A DNA stretch of 64,000 nucleotides, from the NCBI RefSeq assembly GCF_004122145.1, contig NZ_SBKQ01000011.1, positions 1 to 64,000 of the forward strand, written 5' to 3'. The DNA comes from Flavobacterium piscinae (GTDB taxonomy: Bacteria; Bacteroidota; Bacteroidia; Flavobacteriales; Flavobacteriaceae). A model generated the notes under the pieces. That model did no database searches, had not been told where the DNA came from, and saw nothing but the letters and a program-made list of their open reading frames with translations. Of the stretch, positions 7,322 to 16,269 are shown piece after piece. Position 1 is the stretch's first letter, and each line of letters starts with the position of its first letter. The position numbers and the translations under genes were made by a program.

Positions 7322-8782
7322 ATGAACCAAGAAATCAGAAACCTCGAACCCAAAGCCCTTTGGAATAAATTTGCCGACTTAAACGCGGTTCCTCGTCCGT
7401 CAAAAAAAGAAGAACGCGTGATTGCGTTTATGATGGATTTCGGAAAGCAATTAGGTCTTGAAACCCTCAAAGATGAAGTAGGAAACGTCATCATTAAAAA
7501 ACCGGCAATTCCAGGCATGGAAAATAGAAAAACCATAGTAATGCAATCGCATTTAGACATGGTGCATCAAAAAAATAACGATACAATTTTCGACTTTGAT
7601 ACGCAAGGCATTGAAATGTATGTAGATGGCGATTGGGTCCGTGCCAAAGGAACTACTTTGGGAGCTGACAACGGTTTGGGCGTAGCGACCATCATGGCGA
7701 TTTTGGAAAGCAACGACATCCCGCATCCGGCAATAGAAGCCCTTTTTACCATTGACGAAGAAACCGGCATGACCGGAGCAATGGGTTTAAAAGGCGGTTT
7801 GCTAAACGGTGAAATTCTGTTGAATTTAGATACCGAAGAAGACGATGAAATCGATATTGGTTGTGCCGGTGGTGTAGATGTTACGGCTACCAGAACCTAT
7901 GAAGAAGAACCAATTCCTGAAAATTCATTGGCTTTTATCATCACCGTAAAAGGTCTTAAAGGAGGCCACTCCGGAATGGATATTCACAAAGGTTTAGGCA
8001 ATGCCAACAAAATCATGAATCGTTTGTTGTTTGATGGTTTTGAAAATTTTGGTTTGCAAATTGCAGAAATCAACGGAGGAAGTTTACGCAACGCCATTCC
8101 AAGAGAAAGTGTGGCAAAAGTAATTATTTCGGCTATTTATGAAGGATCGTTTCAATTGGATATGCAAGAAGTAATCGATGATATTAAAAAAGAATTCAAA
8201 ACCACTGAACCGAATTTAACCATCGAAATTACCGAAACCCAATTACCGGAAAAAGTAATGGAATTAGGCGTTCAAGAAGGATTGATTCGTGCGATTTATG
8301 CGGCTCATAATGGTGTGTATCGCATGAGTGCTGATATGGCTGATTTGGTGGAAACTTCTAATAATATTGCGAAAGTTACTGTGAAAGATGGTACTATTTC
8401 GGTACAATGTTTAACGCGTTCTTCCGTGGAAACGTCTAAATTTGAATTAGCAAATGCCTTGCGTTCTGCCTTTGAGTTAATGGGTTGCGAAGTAACGTTT
8501 AGCGGCAGTTATCCCGGTTGGACACCCAATGTGAATTCCCCCATTTTAGATGTTTTGGTAAATATTTACGAGAAACAAAACGGCACCAAACCCAATGTGG
8601 TGGCTTGTCACGCCGGTTTAGAGTGTGGAATTTTAGGAACCAATTACCCAAAAATGGATATGATTTCTTTTGGACCAACGATTCACGGGGCTCACTCTCC
8701 GGATGAACGTGCCTCGATTTCATCGGCACAAAAATATTGGAAGTTTGTGTTGGAGATTTTGGAAAATATTCCGGTGAAGTAG
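7322..8782 (+). CDS. pepD: Aminoacyl-histidine dipeptidase (beta-Ala-His dipeptidase, M20 family)
   Basis: A 486-residue cytosolic zinc dipeptidase. The M20 metal-ligand motifs are all present: SHLDMVHQ near residues 79-86, GADNGLGVA near 118-126, the catalytic pair DEETGMTGA near 148-156, the cis-Asp segment LNLDTEEDDE near 170-180, and the last His in GPTIHGAHSP near 459-468. The lid domain lies between the two halves and includes KGGHSGMDIHKG. The length fits the PepD family. A near-copy of its last 14 codons is found at 12647-12688, which suggests that DNA entered at this 3' end. Confidence 0.94.
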   Translation: MNQEIRNLEPKALWNKFADLNAVPRPSKKEERVIAFMMDFGKQLGLETLKDEVGNVIIKKPAIPGMENRKTIVMQSHLDMVHQKNNDTIFDFDTQGIEMYVDGDWVRAKGTTLGADNGLGVATIMAILESNDIPHPAIEALFTIDEETGMTGAMGLKGGLLNGEILLNLDTEEDDEIDIGCAGGVDVTATRTYEEEPIPENSLAFIITVKGLKGGHSGMDIHKGLGNANKIMNRLLFDGFENFGLQIAEINGGSLRNAIPRESVAKVIISAIYEGSFQLDMQEVIDDIKKEFKTTEPNLTIEITETQLPEKVMELGVQEGLIRAIYAAHNGVYRMSADMADLVETSNNIAKVTVKDGTISVQCLTRSSVETSKFELANALRSAFELMGCEVTFSGSYPGWTPNVNSPILDVLVNIYEKQNGTKPNVVACHAGLECGILGTNYPKMDMISFGPTIHGAHSPDERASISSAQKYWKFVLEILENIPVK

Positions 8783-8802
8783 TTTCCTTTTAAAGTTTAT
8801 TT

Positions 8803-8850
8803 GCCACAGATTCGCTGATTTATACCTTTTAACAGTGAATCTGTGGCTTT
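8803..8850. terminator. Hairpin between convergent pepD and PepSY genes
   Basis: The arms 8803-8817 (GCCACAGATTCGCTG) and 8833-8847 (CAGTGAATCTGTGGC) pair at 14 of 15 positions. The arms belong to a common flavobacterial intergenic palindrome type. It is suitable as a terminator for either strand. Confidence 0.6.
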
Positions 8851-8854
8851 GTAA

Positions 8855-10045
8855 TTATAAAATCTCTTTGGTTTTATTTTTATTTCTTCTCCCCCACCAA
8901 ATTAAAAATCCGGTAACGGGTAATGAGGCACAAACGAGACTGATAATCAGAGCTAAAACTTTGCTCCAAATACCAAAAATAGCACCAATATGTATGTCGT
9001 AATTGGCGGCAACGGCTTTTTCGCCAAGATTTTTGTCTTGGTGCGAATGTTGGTGCAATAACTCCCCCGAATTTTCATCAAAAATCAAACTGTGATTCAC
9101 ATGATAGGAGTAGGACAGTTGCTTGACAAACACATCATAATTGGGATGTTTGTGGTCGTCTAAATGGTCATAGCCCAAATCTAAACTGTATTGAAACGCA
9201 TCGGGATATAGAGCTTCCACTTGTTGGGCAATTTTATCCAAGGTGTGTTCATTACGCATTTCAATAGGAGCTTGGGTTTGAATGTGCGAAAAATCAGGAT
9301 AGGTAGTGCTTCCGCCCGAAAACACAAAATACAAAATAGCTTGAATAAAGAAAAACGCATAAAACAATCCGGTAAAGGCTACTACAAAAGCTAACGACGA
9401 AACGTAAAATCCTAAAATATTGTGCAAGTCATAGTTTTTGCGTTTCCAGCTTTTGACGTTTTCCCAACGAAAAGCAAAACGTTGTTTGCTGGCTTTTTTG
9501 TTTTTGGGCCACCATAAAATAATTCCCGAAATGAGCATAAACAGAAAAATCAAGGTTGGAATGCCACACACATACGTTCCCCATTCGGTATTTAGCATAA
9601 AACTAAAATGGATGGATTTGATGATGTTGAAAAAATCGGTGGTTTCATCATAAACACCCCGAATTTCTCCTGTAAACGGATTTACATACACCGACTTGTA
9701 AACCAAATATTCATCATAAAAATTCCAGCCATCCGGATTGCGTTCGTAGTAATAAAAAATGTAGCTTCGGCTTTTATCAATCGGAATCGTTACCCAGTGA
9801 ATGGGATATTTTTCATTCGTAAACACATCCACTTTTTGCTCTAAAACTTTTACCGAAAGCGGTTTTTTAGAAGCGATGTTTTCCTCGTAATGATAGATGG
9901 CATCCATACGAAGATAATGGGTAATTTCCTCCTGAAAGACATAAATGGCTCCGGTAATCGAAATCAAAAATACAATCAAACCTGTTGATAAACCCAACCA
10001 AAGATGCAGCTTTCGAATTCCTTTTTTGAATGGTGTATTTTTCAT
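8855..10045 (-). CDS. PepSY-associated transmembrane protein (iron-regulated membrane protein type)
   Basis: A 396-residue inner-membrane protein with four predicted membrane segments (about 15-37, 150-172, 205-230, 352-380) and large periplasmic PepSY-like parts between them. The start KGIRKLHLWLGLSTGLIVF and the later YDLHNILGFYVSSLAFVVAFTG (split by one residue or so) are typical of the family. Such proteins are often encoded next to TonB siderophore receptors, and some reduce or help import ferric siderophores. Here the gene follows the receptor gene by 61 bp, so an iron-uptake role is likely but inferred. Confidence 0.85.
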   Translation of the reverse strand: MKNTPFKKGIRKLHLWLGLSTGLIVFLISITGAIYVFQEEITHYLRMDAIYHYEENIASKKPLSVKVLEQKVDVFTNEKYPIHWVTIPIDKSRSYIFYYYERNPDGWNFYDEYLVYKSVYVNPFTGEIRGVYDETTDFFNIIKSIHFSFMLNTEWGTYVCGIPTLIFLFMLISGIILWWPKNKKASKQRFAFRWENVKSWKRKNYDLHNILGFYVSSLAFVVAFTGLFYAFFFIQAILYFVFSGGSTTYPDFSHIQTQAPIEMRNEHTLDKIAQQVEALYPDAFQYSLDLGYDHLDDHKHPNYDVFVKQLSYSYHVNHSLIFDENSGELLHQHSHQDKNLGEKAVAANYDIHIGAIFGIWSKVLALIISLVCASLPVTGFLIWWGRRNKNKTKEIL

Positions 10046-10106
10046 AGTAAAATGCTAAAAATTCCCCATCGCAATGAGGAGCTTATTTTGAATCAAACGG
10101 AGTGAA

Positions 10107-12476
10107 TTAAAATTTGTAGGTTATACCGGCGTTGATGCTTCGCAAACGTTGTGGCGTTACAGTTGACCAACCCGAATAGTATTTTTCATTTAAAATATTG
10201 TTCAATTTTAAGGAAACCGTAAACTTTGGACTATCATACGATAAAGCCGAATTTAAAACCGTGTAAGAAGGTAAGGCAAACGTTCCGGTATTGGCTCTGT
10301 TTAGGGTTTTGTATTCGCTGGCATAATTTCCGCCAAAACCAATTCCGAATCCTTTGAATTGGCCTTCGGTAAATAAATAGTTGGCCCAAAAGTTCACCAA
10401 GGTTTCCGGTCCGGCTTCTTCGGGACGTAAACCTAAATACCCTTCACCCGTAGTTTCTTTGGTTACTTCGGCCTCATTGTGACTGAAACCGGTGATAATG
10501 TTCAATCCTTTTATCGGATTGGCAACGATACTGATTTCAATACCTTGGCTTTGAACTTCACCTCCTTGAATGGAATTGTTAATGTTGTTTGGGTCGGTTA
10601 TTACTCGGTCTTTTACCAGAATGTTGTAATAACTAATAGAAGCCGAAATTACATCTTTGTACAGACTGGTTTTTAAACCGAATTCATACTGATTGGCTTG
10701 TTCGGGGTCGAATTCTTTGGTTCTTGGGTTGCTACCATCCAAATCGGCAACAGTAACGGGAGCTACATTTTGAAAACCATTCATATAGTTACCAAAAACC
10801 GAAACTTTGTTTTCAATCAATTGATACACTGCACCCAGTTTTGGTGAAACGGCTACTTGACCTTTGGTTTCTTGGGCATCGTATTGTGATGTTTTTCCAT
10901 CAAAATAGTCCAAACGCAAACTTGCCATTACCGATAATTTATCAGTAATATTCAATACGTCTGAAACATATGCACTCATTATTTCTTGACTGGCTTCGGT
11001 ATTTCCGGCAAAACTATCGGTTAAAAGAGCATTGGTTCCGGCTTGTGTTAAAATTCCGGTATCGGTTCCGTTTACTAATGATACGGTTCCATTGGCTACC
11101 CAACCGGATCCGCCGTTGATTAATCGGGAATTGTAATAATCCAATCCGGCAACTAAACGATTTCTCATTTTCCCGATTTTAAAATCACCAATGAAATTTT
11201 GTTGGATATCGGTGGTGTAAAACGTTCCGTCTGCTTTCGAAATGAAACGTGTGAATTCATCACCATTGGCAGAATCCCATAAATACTGATAGTATCCATT
11301 GGTTTTGGTTGAGCTTTTAGATAAAACCGTTTGCGAAGTCCAATTTTCTGAAAGTTTATACAACGCTTGCATTTGCATGTTGAACGAATTATTGGTCATG
11401 GTCAAATTGTTGGAAGTAAATGATCTCTTGTAGTTTTGTTCAAACAAGCTCATTTTGTCAAAAGAAAGCGGAGCAAAACGACTTAGGAAAATCATACTTT
11501 GTCTAGCCGAGGTATTTTTATAAAACTCGGTGTTTACCAAAAAAGTCAATTTGTCATTCACTTGATATTTTAAAGAAGGTGCAATGAAAAAAGCATTGGA
11601 AAATCCGGCATCTTGAAACGATTCTTCGGTGGTGTAAGCCGTATTGACCCGAAGGGCTGCTTTGTCATTCATTGGAATATTAATATCCGCTGTCACTCGA
11701 TTGCTCCCGTAGGTACCGTTGATGTAACTTATTTCGCCACCCAATCGATCGTATGTTTTTTTGGTTACAACGTTAATTAAACCTCCATAGGAAATGACAC
11801 TGCTTCCAAACAAAGTTCCTGATGGTCCTTTGATGACTTCGATATTGTCTACATTAATAGGATCAATGGTTGTGTTGGTTAACGAGGGTAGTCCATTAGT
11901 CATCGTTGGTTGAACCGAAAAACCACGCATAGAATAGTATTCGGCTCCATCGCCATTTCTTCCCGTAGATTCCCAAAGTCGGGTTACTCCGGTAGCGTTT
12001 TTAAGAGCATCATTAAAATTCGTAACCACTTGTTCTTTCAAAAGTTCAGCCGGAATGGCGTTGTAAACTTGAGGATTTTCAATGTCTTTCAAGGGCATTT
12101 TAGAAACTACGGTGCTTTCCTCTCTTCGGTATTTGTTGACTTTTCCGTTGAGTACAATTTCTTCAAGCGATTGATTTTTTTCTTGAAGGGTAATGGTACC
12201 CAAATGACTCAATTGGTTTAGGTTAACGGTAACTTCTTGATTTGCATAGCCCAAATGCGAGAACTGCAGAGTGTAGGTTTCGTTTTCAAGGTTTGTGATA
12301 ACAAAAGAACCGTCGGTATTGGTTTTACTTCCCTTTGAAGTTCCAATTAGACTCACATTTACGTTTTCTAAAGGTTGATTTTGATTGTTTTTAACCATTC
12401 CGGTAATATATCCAGATTGAGCTTGAATGCCAGAAAAACTAAGCATGAGTGTAAGGACATAGAGTATAGATTTCAT
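10107..12476 (-). CDS. TonB-dependent siderophore receptor
   Basis: A 789-residue outer-membrane receptor. The signal peptide ends near ...SGIQAQ (residues 1-20). A carboxypeptidase-regulatory-like domain follows (about 22-105). Next come the plug (about 125-245, with VIKGPSGTLFGSS and GGLINVVTKK) and a 22-strand-type barrel ending in an aromatic residue (ITYKF). The plug wording is that of ferrichrome/ferrioxamine-type receptors, but the siderophore cannot be told from sequence. The promoter region has a -33/-7 pair flanked by two 23-bp operator-like palindromes, which agrees with metal-dependent repression. Confidence 0.92.
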   Translation of the reverse strand: MKSILYVLTLMLSFSGIQAQSGYITGMVKNNQNQPLENVNVSLIGTSKGSKTNTDGSFVITNLENETYTLQFSHLGYANQEVTVNLNQLSHLGTITLQEKNQSLEEIVLNGKVNKYRREESTVVSKMPLKDIENPQVYNAIPAELLKEQVVTNFNDALKNATGVTRLWESTGRNGDGAEYYSMRGFSVQPTMTNGLPSLTNTTIDPINVDNIEVIKGPSGTLFGSSVISYGGLINVVTKKTYDRLGGEISYINGTYGSNRVTADINIPMNDKAALRVNTAYTTEESFQDAGFSNAFFIAPSLKYQVNDKLTFLVNTEFYKNTSARQSMIFLSRFAPLSFDKMSLFEQNYKRSFTSNNLTMTNNSFNMQMQALYKLSENWTSQTVLSKSSTKTNGYYQYLWDSANGDEFTRFISKADGTFYTTDIQQNFIGDFKIGKMRNRLVAGLDYYNSRLINGGSGWVANGTVSLVNGTDTGILTQAGTNALLTDSFAGNTEASQEIMSAYVSDVLNITDKLSVMASLRLDYFDGKTSQYDAQETKGQVAVSPKLGAVYQLIENKVSVFGNYMNGFQNVAPVTVADLDGSNPRTKEFDPEQANQYEFGLKTSLYKDVISASISYYNILVKDRVITDPNNINNSIQGGEVQSQGIEISIVANPIKGLNIITGFSHNEAEVTKETTGEGYLGLRPEEAGPETLVNFWANYLFTEGQFKGFGIGFGGNYASEYKTLNRANTGTFALPSYTVLNSALSYDSPKFTVSLKLNNILNEKYYSGWSTVTPQRLRSINAGITYKF

Positions 12477-12482
12477 TATAAC

Positions 12483-12505
12483 TTATTTAGATTAATTAAA
12501 AATAA
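12483..12505. promoter_or_regulatory. Operator-like palindrome 1 of the receptor gene
   Basis: A 23-bp AT-rich site that starts TTATTTAGATTAATT and ends AAATAA. It covers the predicted transcription start of the receptor gene. Its first 15 bases are repeated exactly at 12544. Confidence 0.5.
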
Positions 12506-12510
12506 CATTG

Positions 12511-12540
12511 CAAAAATAAAGGTTGTATTTAAAAACACAA
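12511..12540 (-). promoter_or_regulatory. Promoter of the TonB receptor gene
   Basis: On the minus strand the -33 TTG is at 12538-12540 and the -7 TATTTTTG at 12511-12518, with 19 bp between them. The ATG at 12476 is 35 bp below the -7 box. Confidence 0.65.
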
Positions 12541-12543
12541 AGT

Positions 12544-12566
12544 TTATTTAGATTAATTTTAAATAA
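12544..12566. promoter_or_regulatory. Operator-like palindrome 2 of the receptor gene
   Basis: A 23-bp site with arms TTATTTA and TAAATAA, sharing the first 15 bases with the site at 12483-12505. It lies directly upstream of the -33 element, so the two sites bracket the promoter, 61 bp centre to centre. Confidence 0.5.
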
Positions 12567-12646
12567 ATTAAATTAGAAAGAAGTAAGATGTTGAGAGTCA
12601 GTTACAATGTTTTGTAATTATTTTGACTTGAATAAGTTTTGATTTT

Positions 12647-12688
12647 TTGGAAATTTGTGTTGGAGATTTTGGAGAATATACCGGTGAG
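12647..12688 (+). repeat. Duplicated 3' end of pepD
   Basis: These 42 bases match 8737-8778 at about 38 positions. The pepD reading (the last residues WKFVLEILENIPVK) is recognisable. It is followed by a plus-strand terminator at 12720-12747. In the rest of the 343-bp gap (12477-12819) only the receptor promoter, the two palindromes and this remnant are seen. Confidence 0.75.
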
Positions 12689-12719
12689 AAATTAAGAATA
12701 TGGAGAATAGAAAATAGAG

Positions 12720-12747
12720 AATCCCGATGAAAGTTGGGATTTTTTTA
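12720..12747 (+). terminator. Intrinsic terminator, plus strand
   Basis: Stem AATCCC/GGGATT with a 10-base loop and a run of seven T. No plus-strand gene ends here except the pepD 3' remnant at 12647-12688, so it may be the former pepD terminator. Confidence 0.65.
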
Positions 12748-12819
12748 TGTTAAATAAATTAATAGCGAATGGTTAAGAAAACAATTTTAACTTATAGATT
12801 CTATCAACAGTTGTGCATT

Positions 12820-13791
12820 TTATTCTTTAATGTCACAAATTTCAAATGATTGATACATTTTTCTGCAATTTCTATAGTAATAATTTTCAAAAGGTAATCC
12901 TTCATGTTTAAATTTACAGAAAATGATAGCTCGGTTATAGTGTTCGTCTCCATCGATATCATAGTCGACAATATCTGCAAAATTTATTTGTCCAATCTTT
13001 AATACAAAAATTGTTTCGTAGTCTTTGTCTTTTTCATTTGCTTTATATTTCCACTTATTATCAGGAAAAACATCTATTGTTAACCTTTCAATCATAAACT
13101 CCATTCCATTATGATATAGGCCGAACAGTTCAGCACCAAACCAAGAATAATTTCCATTTTCATCTGGTTTATTTGAAAAAGGGTACTGAGTTCCATCAAA
13201 CGCACGAATTATCATTTTTGAGTTCCTTTTGCGATTTTCTAAACGAAAATTTAGCCAATCAGCAAAATCTATTTTTATTTTTTTTCTGAGGTCGAAGTTT
13301 CTTTTAAATTCTTGCTCACTGGTAGGTAGTTTAATAATAAAATTTGACCAATATTTTTCTAGTAAGCCTTTGTGATTAGAAACTCTGTTTTCTATTGTTT
13401 GCCAACCCCAGTAAATATTTTCAAATTCTGTTTTTAAATTTTCTTTCAGTTCATCACAAAATTCATCTAAATCAGGATGATCATTATATGTTGATATGAT
13501 GTAAAGTTTAGTTATTTTAATTTTTAATCCATTATTTAAAACTTGATTTACGTCATCTTCAATATCTTTGAACAATTCTCTTCTTATAATCACATCTTTT
13601 CTTGAAAGATCTTTCTTTTTGCATTGAATTGCAACATCCTTTTCAGAAGAAAAAATGTCAATTCCTTTTTGTTTATGACCATTCTTACCAAATCGTTTAT
13701 ATGAATTTGTAGAATCAAGAATGTTAAATAAGTCAGAAATCATATCTTCAAATATGTCTGGATTATTTATGGCTGGTAATTGATGTTTCAT
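12820..13791 (-). CDS. Mrr-like restriction endonuclease domain protein
   Basis: A 323-residue protein. Residues 1-150 look like a PD-(D/E)xK nuclease of the Mrr-like type: FGKNGHKQKGIDIF has the metal-binding Asp45, and AIQCKKKD has Gln56 and Lys58 of the QxK signature. The remaining part (about 165-323) has no recognised domain and may sense or bind something. It is a single gene with no methylase or ATPase partner, so it is not a classical restriction-modification locus. It is probably a solitary defence effector; that role is inferred. The DNA is clearly AT-richer than the neighbours, which suggests transfer. Confidence 0.7.
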   Translation of the reverse strand: MKHQLPAINNPDIFEDMISDLFNILDSTNSYKRFGKNGHKQKGIDIFSSEKDVAIQCKKKDLSRKDVIIRRELFKDIEDDVNQVLNNGLKIKITKLYIISTYNDHPDLDEFCDELKENLKTEFENIYWGWQTIENRVSNHKGLLEKYWSNFIIKLPTSEQEFKRNFDLRKKIKIDFADWLNFRLENRKRNSKMIIRAFDGTQYPFSNKPDENGNYSWFGAELFGLYHNGMEFMIERLTIDVFPDNKWKYKANEKDKDYETIFVLKIGQINFADIVDYDIDGDEHYNRAIIFCKFKHEGLPFENYYYRNCRKMYQSFEICDIKE

Positions 13792-13980
13792 TATTTGCAG
13801 ATTTTTTTTGCATTATAAATAGCTTATTCATGTTAGATAAAATGAGACTTATTTCCATGTCATAGTATTTATATGTAAGATAAAACAATTTTCACTCTCC
13901 CAAACATAAAAAAATCCTTTCAATTATCACCACTAAAAACTTCTTAATCTTTCGATTCAAAATCAACGAATCAGTTTCAA

Positions 13981-14442
13981 TCAAACCCCAACAAATTCTT
14001 GAACTTCCGTTTGTCTTTTATTCCCACCAAAATCAAACAACTTACTACAATCCATCACATTAGGTATACGATCAAAAACACAAAGTTGAGCAATGACCGC
14101 TTCTAAACCTTTAAATAAAACCTTTTTGCTTTCCTTTTTTGAGGAAAAAGTACTGTGATGAAGTGGCAGTTGATATCCACAGGCTTGCAAGAACGTTTTT
14201 TCAATTTCCAATAGTTCCAATGGGGAATAACCATTGAATTTTCTTTCCAGTCGTTGGTGAACCAAACCAACATAGTTTAATTGTAAGCTGCCATTAGCAT
14301 CTGAAAACTCTTTCCAATACGTTTTGTGGTCCAAAATAGTACCTACTGCACAATGCTGAAACGACAAAGGTTTTAAGTTGTTTTCGTGAAAAGCTTTATA
14401 CAATTTATTGACGGCCTCATTAAATCTTTTTGAAGTTTCCAT
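13981..14442 (-). CDS. Conserved hypothetical protein
   Basis: A 153-residue soluble protein starting METSKRFNEAVNKLYKAFHE. It has five cysteines (in HCAVGT, QACGY, QLCVFD, MDCSK) but no CxxC motif. Proteins of this kind are conserved in Flavobacterium and are sometimes labelled as a subunit of Na-translocating NADH-quinone reductase. I see no flavin or iron-sulfur motif to support that name. Function unknown. The gene stands alone and is preceded on its strand by about 84 bp of noncoding DNA. Confidence 0.6.
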   Translation of the reverse strand: METSKRFNEAVNKLYKAFHENNLKPLSFQHCAVGTILDHKTYWKEFSDANGSLQLNYVGLVHQRLERKFNGYSPLELLEIEKTFLQACGYQLPLHHSTFSSKKESKKVLFKGLEAVIAQLCVFDRIPNVMDCSKLFDFGGNKRQTEVQEFVGV

Positions 14443-14526
14443 GACGTAATTGTTTGAATACAGTCAAATTTAAGCATAATTTCATAACCAAGCATGGAAC
14501 AATCGTTAACTTTTCAGGACAAAAAA

Positions 14527-14991
14527 TTAATGTACTTTCTTAAACGGAAAACCTTGTTTTTTCCCATCGCCACTAATTTCGGCATACAAACTATCTCTGG
14601 TCACTAATTTGTAGGTGATTTTTTTGGGAAAATCGTGTTCAGGGTTTTCAAAAACTAAATAATCGGAAATGGAAGAGGTTAATTTAAAAGCTACCGGTTT
14701 TTCTTCATTTTGATTGGAAACAGTGACGATGTAAAATAAATCACTTTGACGTTGAACTAATCGAACTGTTTCAGCAAACAAAGTATCTTTTCCGTTGATG
14801 AAATAACTTTCACCTTTCAAAACAGTATCATTTTCAACTTTCCATTCTTCAGAAAAAGTACCATCAGGTGTTTTGTTTTCCCATCTTCCTAAAAACCAAT
14901 TGGCTTTCTCTAATTTTTTGAAAGACGGTTTCTGTTGGCAGGAAAAACAGCAAAATAGTAGTGTGGATACGATGTAAATTATGTTTTTCAT
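14527..14991 (-). CDS. DUF6265-like lipoprotein
   Basis: A 154-residue lipoprotein with signal MKNIIYIVSTLLFCCFSC (lipobox CFSC, acylated Cys18). The mature part has the lipocalin-like beta pattern of DUF6265: WFLGRWENKTPDGTFSEEWK at the start, a middle GESYFINGKDT, and FENPEHDFPKKITYK later. It probably sits on the periplasmic side of a membrane and its ligand is unknown. The gene is divergent from prfA. Confidence 0.75.
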   Translation of the reverse strand: MKNIIYIVSTLLFCCFSCQQKPSFKKLEKANWFLGRWENKTPDGTFSEEWKVENDTVLKGESYFINGKDTLFAETVRLVQRQSDLFYIVTVSNQNEEKPVAFKLTSSISDYLVFENPEHDFPKKITYKLVTRDSLYAEISGDGKKQGFPFKKVH

Positions 14992-15042
14992 GATGGATGA
15001 TTTGATTAAACAATACTACAACAAAACATTGAAATGAGAAAC

Positions 15043-15073
15043 TTGAAACTTGAAACAAAAAATCGTACTTTTG
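15043..15073 (+). promoter_or_regulatory. Promoter of prfA
   Basis: -33 TTG at 15043-15045, 20 bp spacer, -7 TACTTTTG at 15066-15073. The start codon is 25 bp downstream. Confidence 0.65.
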
Positions 15074-15098
15074 CACTCCAAAATAGAGTACTACAACT

Positions 15099-16172
15099 AT
15101 GTTAGACAGATTACAATATGTAAAACAACGTTTCGACGAGATTTCCGATTTGATTATTCAGCCGGATGTGATTGCCGATCAGAAGCGTTATGTGCAATTG
15201 AACCAAGAATATAAAACCTTAAAAGGGTTGGTGGACAAGCGTGAAGAATACATCCGTTTGACCCAAAATATAGCAGAAGCCAATGAAATTATTGCTGATG
15301 GTTCGGATGCCGAAATGGTAGAAATGGCCAAAATGGAATTGGACGATGCCAAAGAAAGACTTCCTGAATTAGAAGAAGAAATCAAGTTCATGTTGATACC
15401 TAAAGATCCGGAAGATGCTAAAAACGTAATGGTGGAAGTTCGTGCCGGAACAGGTGGTGATGAAGCGTCGATTTTTGCCGGAGATTTATACCGCATGTAC
15501 ACCAAATATTGTGAAAGCAAAGGCTGGAGAACGTCTGTGGTGGATATGAACGAAGGAACTGCCGGTGGTTTTAAAGAAATCATTTTTGAAGTAACCGGTG
15601 AGGATGTCTACGGGACCTTGAAATTTGAAGCAGGCGTTCACCGTGTGCAACGTGTACCCCAAACAGAAACACAAGGACGTGTACATACATCAGCAGCAAC
15701 TGTAATGGTTTTACCGGAAGCGGAAGAATTTGATGTGCAAATCGACATGAACGATGTGCGGATTGATTATTTCTGTTCATCTGGTCCCGGAGGTCAGTCG
15801 GTGAATACAACAAAATCGGCCGTTCGGATGACGCATATCCCAACAGGATTGGTGGCTCAATGTCAGGATGAAAAATCGCAACATAAAAATAAAGACAAAG
15901 CATTAACTGTTTTGCGTTCACGTTTATATGAATTGGAATTAGCCAAAAAGCAAGCGGAAGATGCAACCAAACGTACATCACAAGTAAGCAGCGGCGACCG
16001 TTCGGCAAAAATTCGTACTTATAATTATGCTCAAGGTCGAATTACAGATCACCGTATTGGATTAAGTATTTTCGATTTAGATGGATTCATGAACGGAAAT
16101 ATTCAAAAAATGATTGACGAGTTGCAGTTGGTAGCCAATACTGAAAAACTGAAAGAATCAGAAGTGTTTTAA
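15099..16172 (+). CDS. prfA: Peptide chain release factor 1
   Basis: A 357-residue factor that reads UAA and UAG stop codons in the ribosomal A site and triggers peptide release. The catalytic GGQ lies at residues 231-233 in [16 protein letters not shown]. The N-terminal helical domain (about 1-110) and the central domain holding the codon-reading loop are of normal length, and no frameshift is present as would be found in RF2. It has its own promoter and ends at a clear terminator. Confidence 0.96.
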   Translation: MLDRLQYVKQRFDEISDLIIQPDVIADQKRYVQLNQEYKTLKGLVDKREEYIRLTQNIAEANEIIADGSDAEMVEMAKMELDDAKERLPELEEEIKFMLIPKDPEDAKNVMVEVRAGTGGDEASIFAGDLYRMYTKYCESKGWRTSVVDMNEGTAGGFKEIIFEVTGEDVYGTLKFEAGVHRVQRVPQTETQGRVHTSAATVMVLPEAEEFDVQIDMNDVRIDYFCSSGPGGQSVNTTKSAVRMTHIPTGLVAQCQDEKSQHKNKDKALTVLRSRLYELELAKKQAEDATKRTSQVSSGDRSAKIRTYNYAQGRITDHRIGLSIFDLDGFMNGNIQKMIDELQLVANTEKLKESEVF

Positions 16173-16189
16173 TCCACCTACAAGTCAAG

Positions 16190-16220
16190 AAAGCCCACTC
16201 CAAAAAGTTGGGCTTTTTTT
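16190..16220 (+). terminator. Terminator of prfA
   Basis: Stem AAGCCCA/TGGGCTT around an A-rich loop, followed by T7. Confidence 0.8.
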
Positions 16221-16269
16221 ATACTTTACAATTCATATTTTTTTGAGAACTTTGTAACAAACAACTCCT

